From Gammaproteobacteria bacterium (GTDB lineage Bacteria; Pseudomonadota; Gammaproteobacteria; Steroidobacterales; Steroidobacteraceae): a stretch of DNA of 45,457 bases. Location of the stretch: assembly GCA_020851435.1 (NCBI GenBank), contig JADZCS010000245.1, positions 1 through 45,457 of the forward strand. Direction: 5' to 3'. Shown here one piece after another: positions 30,678-40,267 of the stretch (the first letter of the stretch is position 1; each line of letters starts with the position of its first letter). The translations under genes and the position numbers were made by a program. Under the pieces are notes generated by a model. It did not search any database, was not told where the DNA came from, and was given only the letters and a program-made list of their open reading frames with translations.

Positions 30678-31325
30678 GTGCGTCGCTCGTGGTCGCGCCC
30701 AGCGCTCGCCGTCTTTGCCGTCGCGCTGCTGGCGGCGGCTTCGGGTTGTGCCGTCACCTCGCGCGGGACCGCAGCGCCGGCCGTGCCCCCCACCAGCGAC
30801 TGGCCGCAGCGCAGGCTCGCGCTGCAGGGGCTGTCGGCCTGGGATATCAACGGCCGCATCGCAGTCGCCGCCACGGCAGGCCGTGAGGGCTGGACGGCCT
30901 CGCTCGACTGGCGCCGCCGCGGGGAGTCGAGTGTCATCGACCTGCGCGGGCCGCTGGGCGCCGGCGCAGTGCGGGTGACCGTCGAAGGCGCGGAGACGAC
31001 GGTCGACGACGGTCGTGGCCCGCCACGCCGCTATACGGATCTCGAGGCAGGCCTGGCCGCCGGACTTGGCGCGCCGCTGCCGATCGCCTCGTTGCGCTAC
31101 TGGGTGCTGGGGGTTCCCGACCCGGCCCTGCCGTCCATCGAGGCGCAGGGCGCCGAGGGCTGGCTCGCCACGCTCGAACAGGATGGCTGGAGCGTGCGCT
31201 TCGAGCGTTATGGCGCTACGCCGCTGGGCTGGCTGCCGGCCCGCGTGGTGGCCGAGCACGAGGGCCTGCGCCTGCGCCTCGCGATCGAATCCTGGGGCGC
31301 GCCGGCGCCCGGAGCATCCCCGTGA
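30678..31325 (+). CDS. lolB: Outer-membrane lipoprotein LolB
   Basis: Accepts lipoproteins from LolA in the periplasm and inserts them into the outer membrane. GTG start at 30678, 215 residues. The lipobox AASGC places the lipidated Cys at residue 24 (LLAAASGC), with Ala after it, so the protein itself should go to the outer membrane. [42 protein letters not shown] is the LolB signature, followed by beta strands to [17 protein letters not shown] and the C-terminal RFERYG. It lies between the TPR gene and ispE, the usual place, and overlaps ispE by four bases. Confidence 0.93.
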   Translation: MRRSWSRPALAVFAVALLAAASGCAVTSRGTAAPAVPPTSDWPQRRLALQGLSAWDINGRIAVAATAGREGWTASLDWRRRGESSVIDLRGPLGAGAVRVTVEGAETTVDDGRGPPRRYTDLEAGLAAGLGAPLPIASLRYWVLGVPDPALPSIEAQGAEGWLATLEQDGWSVRFERYGATPLGWLPARVVAEHEGLRLRLAIESWGAPAPGASP

Positions 31326-32212
31326 GCGCGGCGGGGTGGTCGCGGGACTGGCCGGCACCGGCCAAGCTGAACCTGTTCCTGCACGTGGTCGGGCGCCGGG
31401 CTGACGGTTACCACGAACTGCAAACTCTTTTTCAAATCATAGACTTGCAGGACACGCTGGCCTTCAGGGTCCGCGCCGACGCGGGCCTCGAGCGCCTGGC
31501 GGGCGCGGCCGGCGTCGATCCCCGCCAGGACCTGGTCATCCGCGCCGCGCGACGGCTGCAGGAGGCCTCGGGCTGTGCGCTGGGCGCCGACATCACGGTC
31601 GAGAAGCGCATCCCCATGCAGGGCGGCCTCGGCGGGGGCAGTTCCGACGCCGCTACCACGCTGGTGGCCCTCAACGAACTCTGGGGCCTGCACTGGCCGC
31701 TGGAGGACCTGGCGAGCCTGGGCCTGGCACTGGGTGCCGACGTGCCGGTGTTCGTGCTCGGCCGGTCGGCCTGGGCAGAAGGCGTGGGGGAGGTCCTGAC
31801 TCCGGTCGACCTGCCGCCGGCCTGGTACGCGGTGATCCGGCCCAACGCCACGGTGCCGACCGCCGAGGTGTTTCAGGCGCCTGAATTGACAAGGAATACC
31901 CCCACGACCACAATTCGCGGTTTCCTGCTGACGGGGGGCCGCAACGACTGCGCCCCGGTGGTGGTCGCGAGACACGCGGACGTTGGCCGTGCCCTGGAAT
32001 GGCTCGGCCAGCGCGGTGAGGCTCGCCTGACCGGCACCGGGTCGTGCGTGTTTGCGGCCTTTGGCGACCGCGCCGGCGCGGCGGCCGCGCTCGCAGGTCT
32101 GCCGGCGGGCTGGCTGGGCTTCGTCGCACAGGGACTTGATCACTCGCCGCTCTCCGGGCGCGCAGCCGCCGAGCGGCAGGCGCGCGCTGCAGGGCGCGGC
32201 GCAGACAGGTAG
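31322..32212 (+). CDS. ispE: 4-diphosphocytidyl-2-C-methyl-D-erythritol kinase
   Basis: GHMP kinase of the MEP isoprenoid route; phosphorylates CDP-methylerythritol at the 2-hydroxyl. GTG at 31322 overlaps the lolB stop. The protein has 296 residues: PAPAKLNLFLHVVGRRADGYHELQTLF (substrate Lys and N-terminal signature), the ATP loop PMQGGLGGGSSDAATTLVALN, and the third GHMP motif LTGTGSCVFAAFG. The Asp in LGADVPVFVLG is the catalytic base. The C-terminal 25 residues are Arg/Ala-rich and not conserved. tRNA-Gln begins 35 bases after the stop, as in many Gammaproteobacteria. Confidence 0.96.
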   Translation: MSAAGWSRDWPAPAKLNLFLHVVGRRADGYHELQTLFQIIDLQDTLAFRVRADAGLERLAGAAGVDPRQDLVIRAARRLQEASGCALGADITVEKRIPMQGGLGGGSSDAATTLVALNELWGLHWPLEDLASLGLALGADVPVFVLGRSAWAEGVGEVLTPVDLPPAWYAVIRPNATVPTAEVFQAPELTRNTPTTTIRGFLLTGGRNDCAPVVVARHADVGRALEWLGQRGEARLTGTGSCVFAAFGDRAGAAAALAGLPAGWLGFVAQGLDHSPLSGRAAAERQARAAGRGADR

Positions 32213-32247
32213 CTGGCCGCAGGCGATGGCCTTCGGGTCGTGACGAT

Positions 32248-32322
32248 TGGGGTGTCGCCAAGTGGTAAGGCAGCGGATTTTGATTCCGCCATGCGAAGGT
32301 TCGAATCCTTCCACCCCAGCCA
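32248..32322 (+). tRNA. tRNA-Gln (anticodon TTG), CCA encoded
   Basis: The cloverleaf folds fully: acceptor TGGGGTG with CACCCCA, a three-pair D stem (GCC/GGC), anticodon stem GCGGA/TCCGC with loop TTTTGAT (anticodon TTG), variable loop CATGC, and T arm GAAGG-TTCGAAT-CCTTC. Discriminator G and encoded CCA end at 32322. It reads CAA codons, rare in this GC-rich genome. Located between ispE and prs, the standard order. Confidence 0.97.
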
Positions 32323-32364
32323 CTTTGTACAACAGGCCGCTGTCGGCCTTCGAAGGAGAGTCGC

Positions 32365-33318
32365 GTGGATAACTCCACGATGGCGGTGTTCACGGGCAAC
32401 GCAAACCCGGTGCTGGCGCAGGAAATCGCGCGGCACCTGATGGTTCCGCTCGGCCGTGCCTTCGTCGGCCACTTCAGCGACGGCGAGGTGCAGGTCGAGA
32501 TCATGGAACACGTCCGCGGTCGCGACGTGTTCCTGATCCAGTCCACCTGCCCGCCGGCGAACGACAACCTGATGGAACTGCTGGTGATGGCGGACGCCTG
32601 CCGCCGCGCCTCCGCTGCGCGCATCACCGCGGTCATGCCGTATTTCGGCTACGCGCGCCAGGACCGCCGCCCGCGCGCCACCCGCGTGCCCATCACCGCC
32701 AAGCTCGTGGCGGACATGATCATGAAGGCCGGCATCGACCGCGTGCTCACGATCGACCTGCACGCCGACCAGATCCAGGGCTTCTTCGACATCCCGGTCG
32801 ACAACGTGCACGCCTCGCCGGTGCTGCTGGGCGACGTCTGGAAGCAGAAGTACGACAAGATGATCGTGGTGTCGCCCGACGTCGGCGGCGTGGTTCGCGC
32901 CCGCGCGCTGGCCAAGCGCCTCGACGACGCGGACCTCGCGATCATCGACAAGCGCCGCCCGCGTCCCAACGAGTCGCAGGTCATGAACATCATCGGCGAC
33001 GTCGAGGGCCGCCACTGCGTGCTGGTCGACGACCTCGTCGACACCGCGGGCACGCTGTGCCTGGCGGCGCAGGCGCTCAAGGACCACGGCGCCTCGAACG
33101 TCGCGGCCTACATCACCCACGCGGTGCTGTCGGGACCGGCGATCGAGCGCATCGGCGCCTCGGCGATCGACGAGCTCGTCGTCACCGACACCATTCCGCT
33201 GCGCGAGCAGGCGCGTGCCTGCTCGAAGATCCGCAGCCTGTCCGTCGCTGGCCTGCTGGCCGAGACCATGCGTCGCATCCGCGACGAGGAATCCGTCAGC
33301 AGCCTCTACGTCGATTGA
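32365..33318 (+). CDS. prs: Ribose-phosphate pyrophosphokinase
   Basis: Makes phosphoribosyl pyrophosphate from ribose 5-phosphate and ATP for nucleotide, His and Trp synthesis. The protein has 317 residues. GTG at 32365 follows GGAG (32355-32358) at six bases; an ATG five codons in is an alternative closer to the usual N-terminus. Signatures: [72 protein letters not shown], the flexible-loop [18 protein letters not shown], and the PRPP loop [14 protein letters not shown]. All catalytic residues appear intact. Confidence 0.97.
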   Translation: MDNSTMAVFTGNANPVLAQEIARHLMVPLGRAFVGHFSDGEVQVEIMEHVRGRDVFLIQSTCPPANDNLMELLVMADACRRASAARITAVMPYFGYARQDRRPRATRVPITAKLVADMIMKAGIDRVLTIDLHADQIQGFFDIPVDNVHASPVLLGDVWKQKYDKMIVVSPDVGGVVRARALAKRLDDADLAIIDKRRPRPNESQVMNIIGDVEGRHCVLVDDLVDTAGTLCLAAQALKDHGASNVAAYITHAVLSGPAIERIGASAIDELVVTDTIPLREQARACSKIRSLSVAGLLAETMRRIRDEESVSSLYVD

Positions 33319-33345
33319 ATTGGCGGAGTGGCCAGCTGCCGCGCC

Positions 33346-33376
33346 GGGGTCAGACCCCGCCGCGGGGTCTGACCCC
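33346..33376. repeat. Paired GGGGTC palindromes (inverted repeat, REP-like)
   Basis: GGGGTCAGACCCCG (33346-33359) and CGGGGTCTGACCCC (33363-33376) are perfect inverted copies separated by CCG, and each 13-base half, GGGGTCxGACCCC, is itself an odd-centred palindrome. It starts 27 bases after the prs stop. Such double GGGGTC units recur in some proteobacterial genomes as REP-type elements; it may also act as the prs terminator hairpin, although no T-run follows. Only one copy is in this window. Confidence 0.7.
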
Positions 33377-33394
33377 TCCGATGTTTGATGCCAG

Positions 33395-33471
33395 CCACCG
33401 GATAGTCTGGTGGTAGCAAACGGAAGCCGCTTCTGGTCGCGGGGCGGCTTCCCTGACACTGGAGAGTAACC
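33395..33471 (+). promoter_or_regulatory. rplY leader resembling 5S rRNA loop E (candidate L25 autoregulatory site)
   Basis: TGGTAG (33411-33416) and GAGAGTA (33462-33468) reproduce both strands of loop E of 5S rRNA, the L25 binding site. They are brought together by flanking pairs TGGT/ACCA (33408-33411 with 33469-33472) and CA/TG (33417-33418 with 33460-33461), with a capping 9-bp hairpin GGAAGCCGC/GCGGCTTCC (33422-33430 and 33444-33452). The structure contains the GGAGAG ribosome-site region and reaches the rplY ATG at 33472, so L25 binding would block translation. L25 autocontrol through a loop E-like leader is known for E. coli rplY. Confidence 0.6.
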
Positions 33472-34164
33472 ATGAAGACATCGTTTGAACTCAACGCCGA
33501 GTTCCGCGATGACCAGGGCAAGGGTGCGAGCCGCCGCCTGCGTCATCTCGGCAAGATCCCGGCGATCCTGTACGGCGGTCATCGTGAGCCGCGCGCGCTC
33601 GCGCTCGACCACACCAGGACCATGCTGGTCCTCGAGAACGAGAAGGTGTTCAGCACCATCCTCCTGATCAAGGTCGGCGATGCCACGCAGGCTGCGATCC
33701 TCAAGGACATGCAGCGGCACCCGTACAAGAACCAGATCCGTCACATCGACTTCCAGCGCGTCGAGGACAACGAGACGATCCGCCTGACGATCCCGCTGCA
33801 CTTCACCGGCGAAGCCATCGCCCCGGGCGTGAAGGTGCAGGGCGGCGTCGTGTCGCACCTCAGGAGCGACATCGAGGTCAGCTGCCTGCCGAAGGACCTG
33901 CCGGAGTTCATCGAGGTCGACGTGTCGGGCCTGAGCCTGAACCAGACGCTCAAGCTGTCCGAGCTCAAGCTGCCCCAGGGCGTCGAGCTGCCGGAACTCA
34001 ACAAGGGCCGCGATCCGGTCGTCGTCTCGGTGCACGCGCTCAAGGCGCAGGTCGAGGAGACCCCGGTGGCCGAGGCTGCTGCTGCCGCACCGGCCGCCGC
34101 CGCTGCCGCGCCCGCCGCGGCCGCGAAGGCCGAGCCGGCCAAGAAGGAGGGCGGCAAGAAGTAA
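33472..34164 (+). CDS. rplY: Large ribosomal subunit protein bL25 (CTC form)
   Basis: Binds 5S rRNA loop E in the 50S subunit. The protein has 230 residues in the long TL5/CTC form: the N-terminal L25 domain (FELNAEFRDDQGKGASRRLRHLGKIPAILYGG, residues 4-95) and a second beta domain (FTGEAIAPGVKVQGGVVSHLRSDIEVSCLPKDLPEFIEVDVSGL), then an Ala/Pro/Lys-rich tail of about 40 residues with an uninterrupted Ala stretch, typical for this form in GC-rich genomes. The start codon lies inside the leader structure described separately; GGAGAG gives the ribosome site. It lies between prs and pth as usual and is followed by a strong terminator. Confidence 0.97.
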   Translation: MKTSFELNAEFRDDQGKGASRRLRHLGKIPAILYGGHREPRALALDHTRTMLVLENEKVFSTILLIKVGDATQAAILKDMQRHPYKNQIRHIDFQRVEDNETIRLTIPLHFTGEAIAPGVKVQGGVVSHLRSDIEVSCLPKDLPEFIEVDVSGLSLNQTLKLSELKLPQGVELPELNKGRDPVVVSVHALKAQVEETPVAEAAAAAPAAAAAAPAAAAKAEPAKKEGGKK

Positions 34165-34188
34165 GCCGCTGCGCTTCCGCATCGTGCC

Positions 34189-34222
34189 GGGGCCGCCTCT
34201 CGCGGGGCGGCCCCTGCCTTTT
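34189..34222 (+). terminator. Rho-independent terminator after rplY
   Basis: GGGGCCGCC (34189-34197) pairs with GGCGGCCCC (34206-34214) around an 8-base loop, followed by TGCCTTTT. It lies 25 bases after the rplY stop and just before pth. Confidence 0.8.
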
Positions 34223-34236
34223 GCGGGGCGCCGGAC

Positions 34237-34875
34237 TTGCCTTGCCGCAAGCGCTTGACCGGACTGTCGCTCAGGGTCGTCGTCGGTCTCGGCAACCCGG
34301 GGCCGGAGTACGAGGAAACCCGCCACAACGCGGGTTTCTGGTTCGTCGACGAACTCGCGCGCCGTCATGGCGCGCGTTTCAAGCCCGAGCGCCGCTACAA
34401 CGGCGAGGTCGCGCGCCTGTCCCAGCCGGGTGGAGACCTCTGGCTGCTCAAGCCGATGACCTACATGAACCGCAGCGGGCAGTCGATCCGCGCGCTGTGC
34501 GACTACCTGCAGCTGTCCTCGACGGACGTGCTGGTCGCGCACGACGAGCTCGACCTGCCGCCCGGCGTAGTGCGCCTGAAGCAGGGCGGCGGTGCGGGTG
34601 GCCACAACGGCCTCAAGGATTCGATCAGTCATCTCGGCGCCGACTTCTGGCGCCTGCGCCTCGGCATCGGCCACCCGGGTAACCGTGACGAGGTCATCGA
34701 TTACGTGCTGCGACGGCCCTCGGCGGCCGACGCCCAATCCATCCTCGATGCCGTCAGGCTGGCCGCGGACGAATTTCCGCGACTGGCCACCGACGGCGCC
34801 GAGAAAGTCATGAACCGCCTGCACGGCGCCACGCCCAACAAGGGCGGGCCTGCGGGCAACGGCAGCGCCGCCTAG
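34237..34875 (+). CDS. pth: Peptidyl-tRNA hydrolase
   Basis: Recycles peptidyl-tRNA that drops off the ribosome. The frame opens with TTG at 34237 (212 residues), but a second TTG at 34255 brings the N-terminus nearer to the family start; no clear ribosome site separates them. [29 protein letters not shown] contains the catalytic His and Asn; [25 protein letters not shown] with the catalytic Asp, and [16 protein letters not shown] complete the site. The tail after 195 is Gly/Asn/Ala-rich. It lies between rplY and ychF, the standard order. Confidence 0.94.
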   Translation: MPCRKRLTGLSLRVVVGLGNPGPEYEETRHNAGFWFVDELARRHGARFKPERRYNGEVARLSQPGGDLWLLKPMTYMNRSGQSIRALCDYLQLSSTDVLVAHDELDLPPGVVRLKQGGGAGGHNGLKDSISHLGADFWRLRLGIGHPGNRDEVIDYVLRRPSAADAQSILDAVRLAADEFPRLATDGAEKVMNRLHGATPNKGGPAGNGSAA

Positions 34876-34894
34876 GCGCCTGCAGGGGAATTCC

Positions 34895-35988
<1,094 letters not shown>

Positions 35989-35989
<1 letters not shown>

Positions 35990-36522
35990 TGGAAGGCGTC
36001 CTCGACTTCTGGTTCCGGGAAGTCACGCCCGCGCAGTGGTGGGCGAGTTCCGACGAGTTCGACCGGCGGGTCGCGGCGCGCTTCGGCGCGCTGCATCAGG
36101 CGGCGGAGCGCTGCGAGCTGCATGCGTGGCGCGCGACGCCCCGGGGCCGGCTGGCCGAGATCATCGTGCTCGACCAGTTCTCGCGGAACATCTTCCGCGG
36201 CCAGGCGCGCGCGTTCGCGAACGACGCGCTGGCCCTGGCGCTGGCCCAGACGGCGGTGGATCTCGGCGCGGACCGCGAACTGGAAGCACGGCAGCGTGCC
36301 TTCCTCTACCTGCCCTATATGCACAGCGAGTCGCGCGCGATCCACGAGCTCGCGGTGCCGCTGTTCAGCCTGCCCGGCATGGAATCGAACCTCGACTTCG
36401 AGCTGCGGCACAAGGCGATCGTCGATCGATTCGGCCGCTATCCGCACCGCAACGCCGTCCTCGGCCGCGTGTCGACCGACGAGGAAATCGAGTTCCTGAA
36501 GACGCCCGGCTCCTCGTTCTGA
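35989..36522 (+). CDS. DUF924 family protein
   Basis: A 177-residue soluble, alpha-helical protein. The ATG at 35989 overlaps the ychF stop by one base. Family markers are VLDFWFREVTPAQWW at the N-terminus, RGRLAEIIVLDQFSRNIFRGQARAFANDALAL in the middle, LYLPYMHSESRAIHELAVPLF, and KAIVDRFGRYPHRNAVLGRVSTDEEIEFLKTPGSSF at the end, all typical of DUF924 (PF06041). Proteins of this family have a TPR-like fold and no established biochemical role. Coupling to ychF suggests co-expression but gives no function. Confidence 0.93.
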
Positions 36523-36587
36523 GCCGGCCCTTCCGGCGGGGTCCGCCACGCTGTAGATTTGCGTGACAGACAGCACCGGGGAACTTC

Positions 36588-37715
36588 ATGTCGCGCCGCC
36601 CCAGCAGATTGCACCGCCGCCGCGCCACTTTTCTGCTGGCGGGGCTGCTCGCAGCGACGGGCGTGCAGGCGGCGACGGTCAGTCCATCGGCGCCGACCCT
36701 CGACGCGGCCGCGGCCGGCCGGTTCGCCGCCCTCGCGCTGGGCTGCGTCCAGCTCGAATACCCGAACAAGCTGTCGCACGTGCTCGCGAGCGACGCCGAT
36801 GTGCGCCCACCGCGCGCGCTCGCCCCGGCGTTCTTCGGCTGCTACGACTGGCACTCGTCCGTGCACGGCCACTGGCTGCTGGCGCGCGTGGCGCGGCTGT
36901 TTCCCGATGCGCCGTACGCTGCCTCCGCGCGCGCCGCGCTGGAGCGCAGCCTCACGCCGGCCAACATTGCGGTCGAGGTCGACTACCTGCGCACGCCGGG
37001 TCGCGCCTCGTTCGAGCGTCCGTACGGCCTGGCATGGCTGCTGACCCTCGCGCGTGAGCTGCGGGAATGGGACGACCCCGACGCGCGCCGCTGGGCCGCG
37101 GCGCTCGCGCCGCTCGAGGCGGAAGCCGCCACCAGGCTGGCGACCTGGCTGCCGAAGCTCGGCAACCCCGTGCGTATCGGCGAACACAACCAGACTGCCT
37201 TCTCGCTGGGGCTGGTGCTCGACTGGGCGGCGGTTGCCGGGCGAAAGGACATGACTGACCTGGCCACCGCCTCGGCGCGCCGTTTCTACCTGGGCGACAC
37301 GCAGTGCCCGCTGGCCTACGAGCCGTCGGGCGAGGACTTCCTCTCACCGTGCATCGCCGAGGCCGACCTCATGCGACGCGTGCTGCCCGCGGCGGAATAC
37401 GCGCGCTGGCTCGGCCGGTTCCTGCCGATGATTCCCGGGCGTGAAGCGACCGACTGGCTGCCGCCCGGCGTGGTCACGGACCGTGCCGATCCCAAGCTCG
37501 CGCACCTCGACGGGCTGAACCTGAGCAGGGCCTGGATGCTGGAGGGAATCGCCGCGGGCCTGCCGGGCCGCGACCGGCGCATCCCGGCGCTGCTGGCCAC
37601 CGCGCGAGTGCACCGCGACGCGGCGCTGCCCGCCGTGACCGGGGAGCATTACGAGGGTGGTCACTGGCTCGGGACGTTCGCGGTGTACCTGACGAGCCGG
37701 GCCGGGGTACATTGA
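36588..37715 (+). CDS. DUF2891 family secreted protein
   Basis: A 375-residue protein. GGGGAA precedes the ATG at 36588. Residues 1-28 are a signal peptide with an Arg-rich start (RRPSRLHRRRATFLLAGLLAATGVQA), possibly Tat-like though the twin-Arg is not a perfect match, so it is periplasmic or exported. AFFGCYDWHSSVHGHWLLARVARLFP, FERPYGLAWLLTLARELREW and CPLAYEPSGEDFLSPCIAEADLMRRVL are the family signatures (DUF2891), with conserved Trp, His and Glu that suggest an alpha/alpha-barrel, possibly glycan-active. No enzyme assignment can be supported. It stands between the DUF924 and wax ester synthase genes. Confidence 0.85.
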   Translation: MSRRPSRLHRRRATFLLAGLLAATGVQAATVSPSAPTLDAAAAGRFAALALGCVQLEYPNKLSHVLASDADVRPPRALAPAFFGCYDWHSSVHGHWLLARVARLFPDAPYAASARAALERSLTPANIAVEVDYLRTPGRASFERPYGLAWLLTLARELREWDDPDARRWAAALAPLEAEAATRLATWLPKLGNPVRIGEHNQTAFSLGLVLDWAAVAGRKDMTDLATASARRFYLGDTQCPLAYEPSGEDFLSPCIAEADLMRRVLPAAEYARWLGRFLPMIPGREATDWLPPGVVTDRADPKLAHLDGLNLSRAWMLEGIAAGLPGRDRRIPALLATARVHRDAALPAVTGEHYEGGHWLGTFAVYLTSRAGVH

Positions 37716-37742
37716 TCGCGGCGCATCGCCATGGAGGCAGCC

Positions 37743-39329
37743 TTGAAGACCCATCCGATGAATCCGCTCGACGCCTCCTGGCTGCAGGTGGAGTCGCGCG
37801 ATACGCCCATGCACATCGCGGGCCTGATGCCGTTCCGCCTGCCGCCGGGCGCGAGCCCGGGATACCTGCGCGACCTCATCAAGGACCTGCGCGCCTCCCG
37901 TGAGTTCGCGCCGCCATGGAACCTGCGCCTGCGCAAGCCCACGCTCGCCCACCCGCTGCCGGCCTGGGTCGAGGAAGCCGACGAGGACGTCGACCTCGAG
38001 TACCACCTGCGCCACTCCGCGCTGCCCAGCCCCGGCGGTGAACGCGAGCTCGGCCAGCTGATCGCGCGGCTGCACAGCCAGCAGCTGGACCTGAGCAGGC
38101 CGCCCTGGGAACTGCACCTCATAGAGGGCCTTTACGGCGATCGCTTCGCGCTCTACATCAAGATGCACCACTCGCTGCTCGACGGCATCAGCGGCGTGCG
38201 GCTGCTGATGCGGGCGATGGCTGACGATCCTGCCGCGAGCCTCGCGCTGCCGCCGTTCTGGAGCCCGTCGCCCCGCCAGCCGGCGAAGAAGAAGGGCAGG
38301 GCCGCGGGCAAGGCGCGCGTTGCGGCCAAGGCCGCGGCTGCCGCGGCCAGGAGCGAGTCGCACCAGCCCCATGCACCCTCGCTGTCGCTGGACGGCATCC
38401 TCAAGTCCCTGCTGCAGTCGGTCGGCGGCCAGGCGCGGACGGTGCCCCAGCTGGTGAGCGCGCTCGGCACCCTGTGGGGCGTTCGCGCTTCGCAGGAATC
38501 GCTGATGCTGCCGTTCGACGCGCCGCGCTCGAGCCTCAACGGCCGGGTGCGTGGCCAGCGCCGCGTGGCGACCCAGCAGTTCCCGCTGGAGCGCCTGAAG
38601 ACGCTGGCGCGCGCCGCCGACTGCACGCTCAACGACGTCGTGCTGGCCATCTGCGGCGGTGCGCTGCGGCGCTTCCTGCTGGACGACGGGCTGTTGCCCG
38701 ACAAGCCGCTGACCGCGGGCGTGCCGGTGTCGGTGCGTCCGGCCGACGACGAGGGCACCGGCAACGCGATCACGTTCATCATCGCCACCATGGCGACGGA
38801 CGTGTCGGATCCGCTCGAGCGCCTGCGCGCCATCGTCGCCTCGACGCAGAGCGCCAAGGCGCACGTGCAGTCGCTGCCGCGCGACGCGATGACGCAGTAC
38901 ACGATGGTGCTGATGGCGCCGTCGCTCATCTCGATGCTGACGCCGCTGGGCGGCCGCACGCGGCCAATGTTCAACGTCACGGTGTCCAACGTGCCGGGCC
39001 CGGACCGGCCGCTGTACTTCCGCGGCGCGCTGCTCGAGGCGATCTATCCGATCTCGCTGATCGCGCACGGGCTCGCGCTCAACATCACCTGCGAGAGTTA
39101 CGCCGGCAGCCTCGACTTCGCCTTCACGGGCTGCCGCGACACGCTGCCGCACCTGCAGAAGCTGGCGCCGTACTCGGCGGAGGCGCTCGAAGACCTCGAG
39201 CGCGCGGTTGCCGCGGCGGCGGCAGCCGCGGCTGCGCCGGCGCGCAAGTCCAGGCCGCGGGCCGTCAAAAAAGCTTCGTCCCCAGCCACCACGCGGCGGC
39301 CGCCATCGCGGCGCTCGCGGGGATCGTAA
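37743..39329 (+). CDS. Wax ester synthase / diacylglycerol acyltransferase
   Basis: Joins acyl-CoA to fatty alcohols or diacylglycerol to make storage wax esters or triacylglycerol. An ATG at 37731 exists, but GGAGG (37733-37737) right behind it is a ribosome site placed five bases before TTG 37743, which is preferred and gives 528 residues. The catalytic HHxxxDG is MHHSLLDG at about 142-148; MNPLDASWLQVESRDTPMHIAG, PWNLRLRKPTLAHP, VPVSVRPADDEGTGNAITFI and NVTVSNVPGPDRPLYFRGALL are family marks. Between about 180 and 210 an Ala/Lys-rich insertion interrupts the two halves, and the C-terminus ends in a basic Ala/Arg/Ser tail. The last 65 bases overlap the PiT gene on the other strand. Confidence 0.93.
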   Translation: MKTHPMNPLDASWLQVESRDTPMHIAGLMPFRLPPGASPGYLRDLIKDLRASREFAPPWNLRLRKPTLAHPLPAWVEEADEDVDLEYHLRHSALPSPGGERELGQLIARLHSQQLDLSRPPWELHLIEGLYGDRFALYIKMHHSLLDGISGVRLLMRAMADDPAASLALPPFWSPSPRQPAKKKGRAAGKARVAAKAAAAAARSESHQPHAPSLSLDGILKSLLQSVGGQARTVPQLVSALGTLWGVRASQESLMLPFDAPRSSLNGRVRGQRRVATQQFPLERLKTLARAADCTLNDVVLAICGGALRRFLLDDGLLPDKPLTAGVPVSVRPADDEGTGNAITFIIATMATDVSDPLERLRAIVASTQSAKAHVQSLPRDAMTQYTMVLMAPSLISMLTPLGGRTRPMFNVTVSNVPGPDRPLYFRGALLEAIYPISLIAHGLALNITCESYAGSLDFAFTGCRDTLPHLQKLAPYSAEALEDLERAVAAAAAAAAAPARKSRPRAVKKASSPATTRRPPSRRSRGS

Positions 39330-40266
39330 CGATCCAGGCGACGACGATGCCGCCGGCGATGCCCCAGTTCACGCCGCGCGCGCGCTGTGCGGAGCCGACG
39401 CCGACGATCGCGCCGGTGATGGTGTGCGTGGTGGACACCGGGATGCCGAAGCCCGAGGCGATGAACAGCGTCATGGCGCCGCCAGTCTCGGCCGCAAAGC
39501 CGCCCACGGGCTTCAGCTTGGTGATGCGCTGGCCCATCGTCTTGACGATGCGCCAGCCGCCGAACAGCGTGCCCAGCGCGATCGCGGCGAAGCAGCTCAC
39601 GATCACCCAGCCGGGAAGATGATCCGTCGTGGTCGCGCCGGCGGAGATCAGCAGCAGCCAGATGATGCCCATGGTCTTCTGCGCGTCGTTGGTGCCGTGG
39701 CCGATGCTGTACAGCGCCGACGAGGCGAGCTGCATCCTGCGGAACCAGCGGTCCACGCGCCGCGTCGACTGGCGCATGCAGATCCACGACACCAGGATGA
39801 TCAGCGCCGCGCCCAGCACGAAGCCCAGCACCGGCGAAACGACGATGAAGACCGCGACCTTGGCGATGCCCGAGCCTACCAGCGGCCCGGTGCCGGCCTT
39901 GGCCATCGTCGCGCCCATGAGCCCGCCGATCAGCGCGTGTGAGGAACTCGACGGGATGCCGTAGTACCAGGTGATGAGGTTCCAGACGATCGCGCCCGTG
40001 AGCGCGCCGAAGATCACGTACTGGTCCACGACCGACGGCATCACGATGCCCTTGCCGATCGTCGCTGCCACCTTCATCTCGAACAACCAGATCGCCACGA
40101 AGTTGAAGAACGCCGCCCAGACGACCGCCTGGTGCGGCTTCAGGACGCCCGTGGAGACGATGGTGGCGATCGAGTTCGCGGCGTCGTGGAAGCCGTTCAT
40201 GAAGTCGAACGCCAGCGCCAGGCCCACCAGCAGCACCAGCGTCAGGGTCGCGATGTGCAGTTCCAT
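39265..40266 (-). CDS. pit: PiT-family inorganic phosphate transporter
   Basis: Low-affinity phosphate (metal-phosphate) symporter of the inner membrane. The 333 residues have about ten helices and the duplicated PiT signature: AFDFMNGFHDAANSIATIVSTGVL near the N-terminus and YSIGHGTNDAQKTMGIIWLLL in the second half, with SSSHALIGGLMG and FGIPVSTTHTITGAIVGVG between and after. It follows the PhoU-like gene (40268-40909) by one base, the standard pair. Its 3' end overlaps the wax ester synthase 3' end by 65 bases, unusual for two full-length genes. Phosphate need is high in sulfoglycolysis and glycerol use, but no direct link is implied. Confidence 0.95.
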   Translation of the reverse strand: MELHIATLTLVLLVGLALAFDFMNGFHDAANSIATIVSTGVLKPHQAVVWAAFFNFVAIWLFEMKVAATIGKGIVMPSVVDQYVIFGALTGAIVWNLITWYYGIPSSSSHALIGGLMGATMAKAGTGPLVGSGIAKVAVFIVVSPVLGFVLGAALIILVSWICMRQSTRRVDRWFRRMQLASSALYSIGHGTNDAQKTMGIIWLLLISAGATTTDHLPGWVIVSCFAAIALGTLFGGWRIVKTMGQRITKLKPVGGFAAETGGAMTLFIASGFGIPVSTTHTITGAIVGVGSAQRARGVNWGIAGGIVVAWIVTIPASAAMAAAAWWLGTKLF

Positions 40267-40267
40267 G

